Assembly (NCBI GenBank): GCA_003567495.1
Contig: PWZK01000137.1
Coordinates: forward strand, 1-6,639
Reading direction: 5' to 3'
DNA from: Candidatus Brocadiaceae bacterium
GTDB taxonomy: Bacteria; Planctomycetota; Brocadiia; SM23-32
Length of the DNA: 6,639 nt
Every line of letters begins with the position of its first letter. Positions within the stretch are counted from its first letter, which is position 1. The position numbers and the translations under genes were made by a program. Below are positions 6,128-6,639 of the stretch, piece after piece. The notes beneath the pieces are model-generated. The model did no database searches, was not told the origin of the DNA, and saw only the letters and a list, made by a program, of their open reading frames with translations.

Positions 6128-6639
6128 ATGAAAGAGGGTTATCAGTGTCTTGCAGAGTTGCCGGATCCCTTTGTTTTTGAGGATGGTTCGCCGGTTTTGC
6201 AAAGCGCGGACTGGCAACGGAGGAGGTCGGAAATAGCCGAAAGGGTAGTTGAAATTGAGTACGGAGGGCTGCCCCCGGCCCCGAAGTCAATAGACGTTGA
6301 GCTTCTTAACCGTAGCAAGCAGAAGCCTTTCGATGCGGTTTATTCTCAGCATCGCATTATCCATGGCGAGCATCCCGAGCAGCATTTCCGTCTTGATGTG
6401 CTTGCGCGCGATTCCGAATCGCCGCAGCCGGTCATTTTGACCGGTGACGGATGCTATCTGAAAGTAACACACGAGCTGCGGCGGGATATTCTTGACCGGG
6501 GTTTTGCGCTCGGTATCTTCAGTCGCACAAGTATTGTGCCCGATATTGCCAACAGGGATTGTGGCTCAAGTCTGTACAGAATTTACCCCGGGCGTAGCTT
6601 TGGCGCTCTTGCGGCATGGGCATGGGGCTATCACCGCGC
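6128..6639 (+). CDS. CE15-like (glucuronoyl esterase-type) alpha/beta hydrolase, partial
   Basis: The frame runs open from an ATG with a good Shine-Dalgarno to the window end, 170 complete codons, so the C-terminal part is missing. Carbohydrate esterase family 15 enzymes cleave the ester between glucuronate on xylan and lignin alcohols. The opening LPDPFVFEDG, then DWQRRRSEI and YGGLPPAP, is the characteristic CE15 N-terminus. The central strands RGFALGIFSRTSIVPD and the helix GALAAWAWGYHR match the segment just before the nucleophile elbow. The catalytic Ser (GxSRxGK motif), acid and His lie beyond the window, so activity cannot be judged. There is no signal peptide at this start, unusual for a family that is mostly secreted; I see no upstream in-frame alternative. 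It could also be a related acetyl-xylan esterase-like hydrolase. Confidence 0.75.
   Translation, partial: MKEGYQCLAELPDPFVFEDGSPVLQSADWQRRRSEIAERVVEIEYGGLPPAPKSIDVELLNRSKQKPFDAVYSQHRIIHGEHPEQHFRLDVLARDSESPQPVILTGDGCYLKVTHELRRDILDRGFALGIFSRTSIVPDIANRDCGSSLYRIYPGRSFGALAAWAWGYHR

Overview
The window looks like a piece of a Planctomycetota genome, most likely from the Phycisphaerae/Sedimentisphaerales side. This is inferred from protein style, not from a search. The sigma factor has the region between 1.2 and 2.1 that I associate with planctomycete RpoD-like proteins (an 'FDRT' motif followed by an 'LPQNL.TL' motif). The rest is a carbohydrate-degradation neighbourhood of secreted enzymes typical of that phylum. 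All supported genes lie on the + strand.

Layout. Positions 1-255 hold no convincing gene, but there is a good sigma-70-type promoter at 134-162. Next come a complete RpoD-family sigma factor (256-1926), a 9-bp perfect hairpin (1936-1959) and a complete beta-phosphoglucomutase-like HAD phosphatase (2041-2700). A 448-bp intergenic stretch (2701-3148) carries a 9-bp tandem repeat, two promoter-like elements (one with an 8-G run in its spacer) and a large REP-like palindrome that starts at the predicted transcription start. Then come a secreted GH2 glycoside hydrolase (3149-5500), a fused pair of gene remnants (the first ~22 codons of a PHP-domain metallohydrolase joined to the N-terminal part of a secreted PL1-type pectate lyase, 5542-6039) and the start of a CE15-like esterase (6128 onward, cut by the window end).

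How the genes may work together. GH2, pectate lyase and a glucuronoyl-esterase-like enzyme suggest a locus for breaking down plant or algal cell-wall polysaccharide (pectin or glucuronoxylan side chains). Beta-phosphoglucomutase would feed maltose- or trehalose-derived beta-glucose-1-phosphate into glycolysis, but it sits nearer the sigma factor and need not belong to the polysaccharide locus. The lyase is broken, so the locus appears to be decaying or rearranging.

The most notable points are the double gene truncation at 5542-6039, the G8 tract between -35 and -10 elements upstream of the GH2 gene, the palindrome at the 5' end of the predicted GH2 transcript, and an altered -10-recognition helix in the sigma factor. 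I found no tRNA, rRNA, CRISPR array, insertion sequence or convincing rho-independent terminator.
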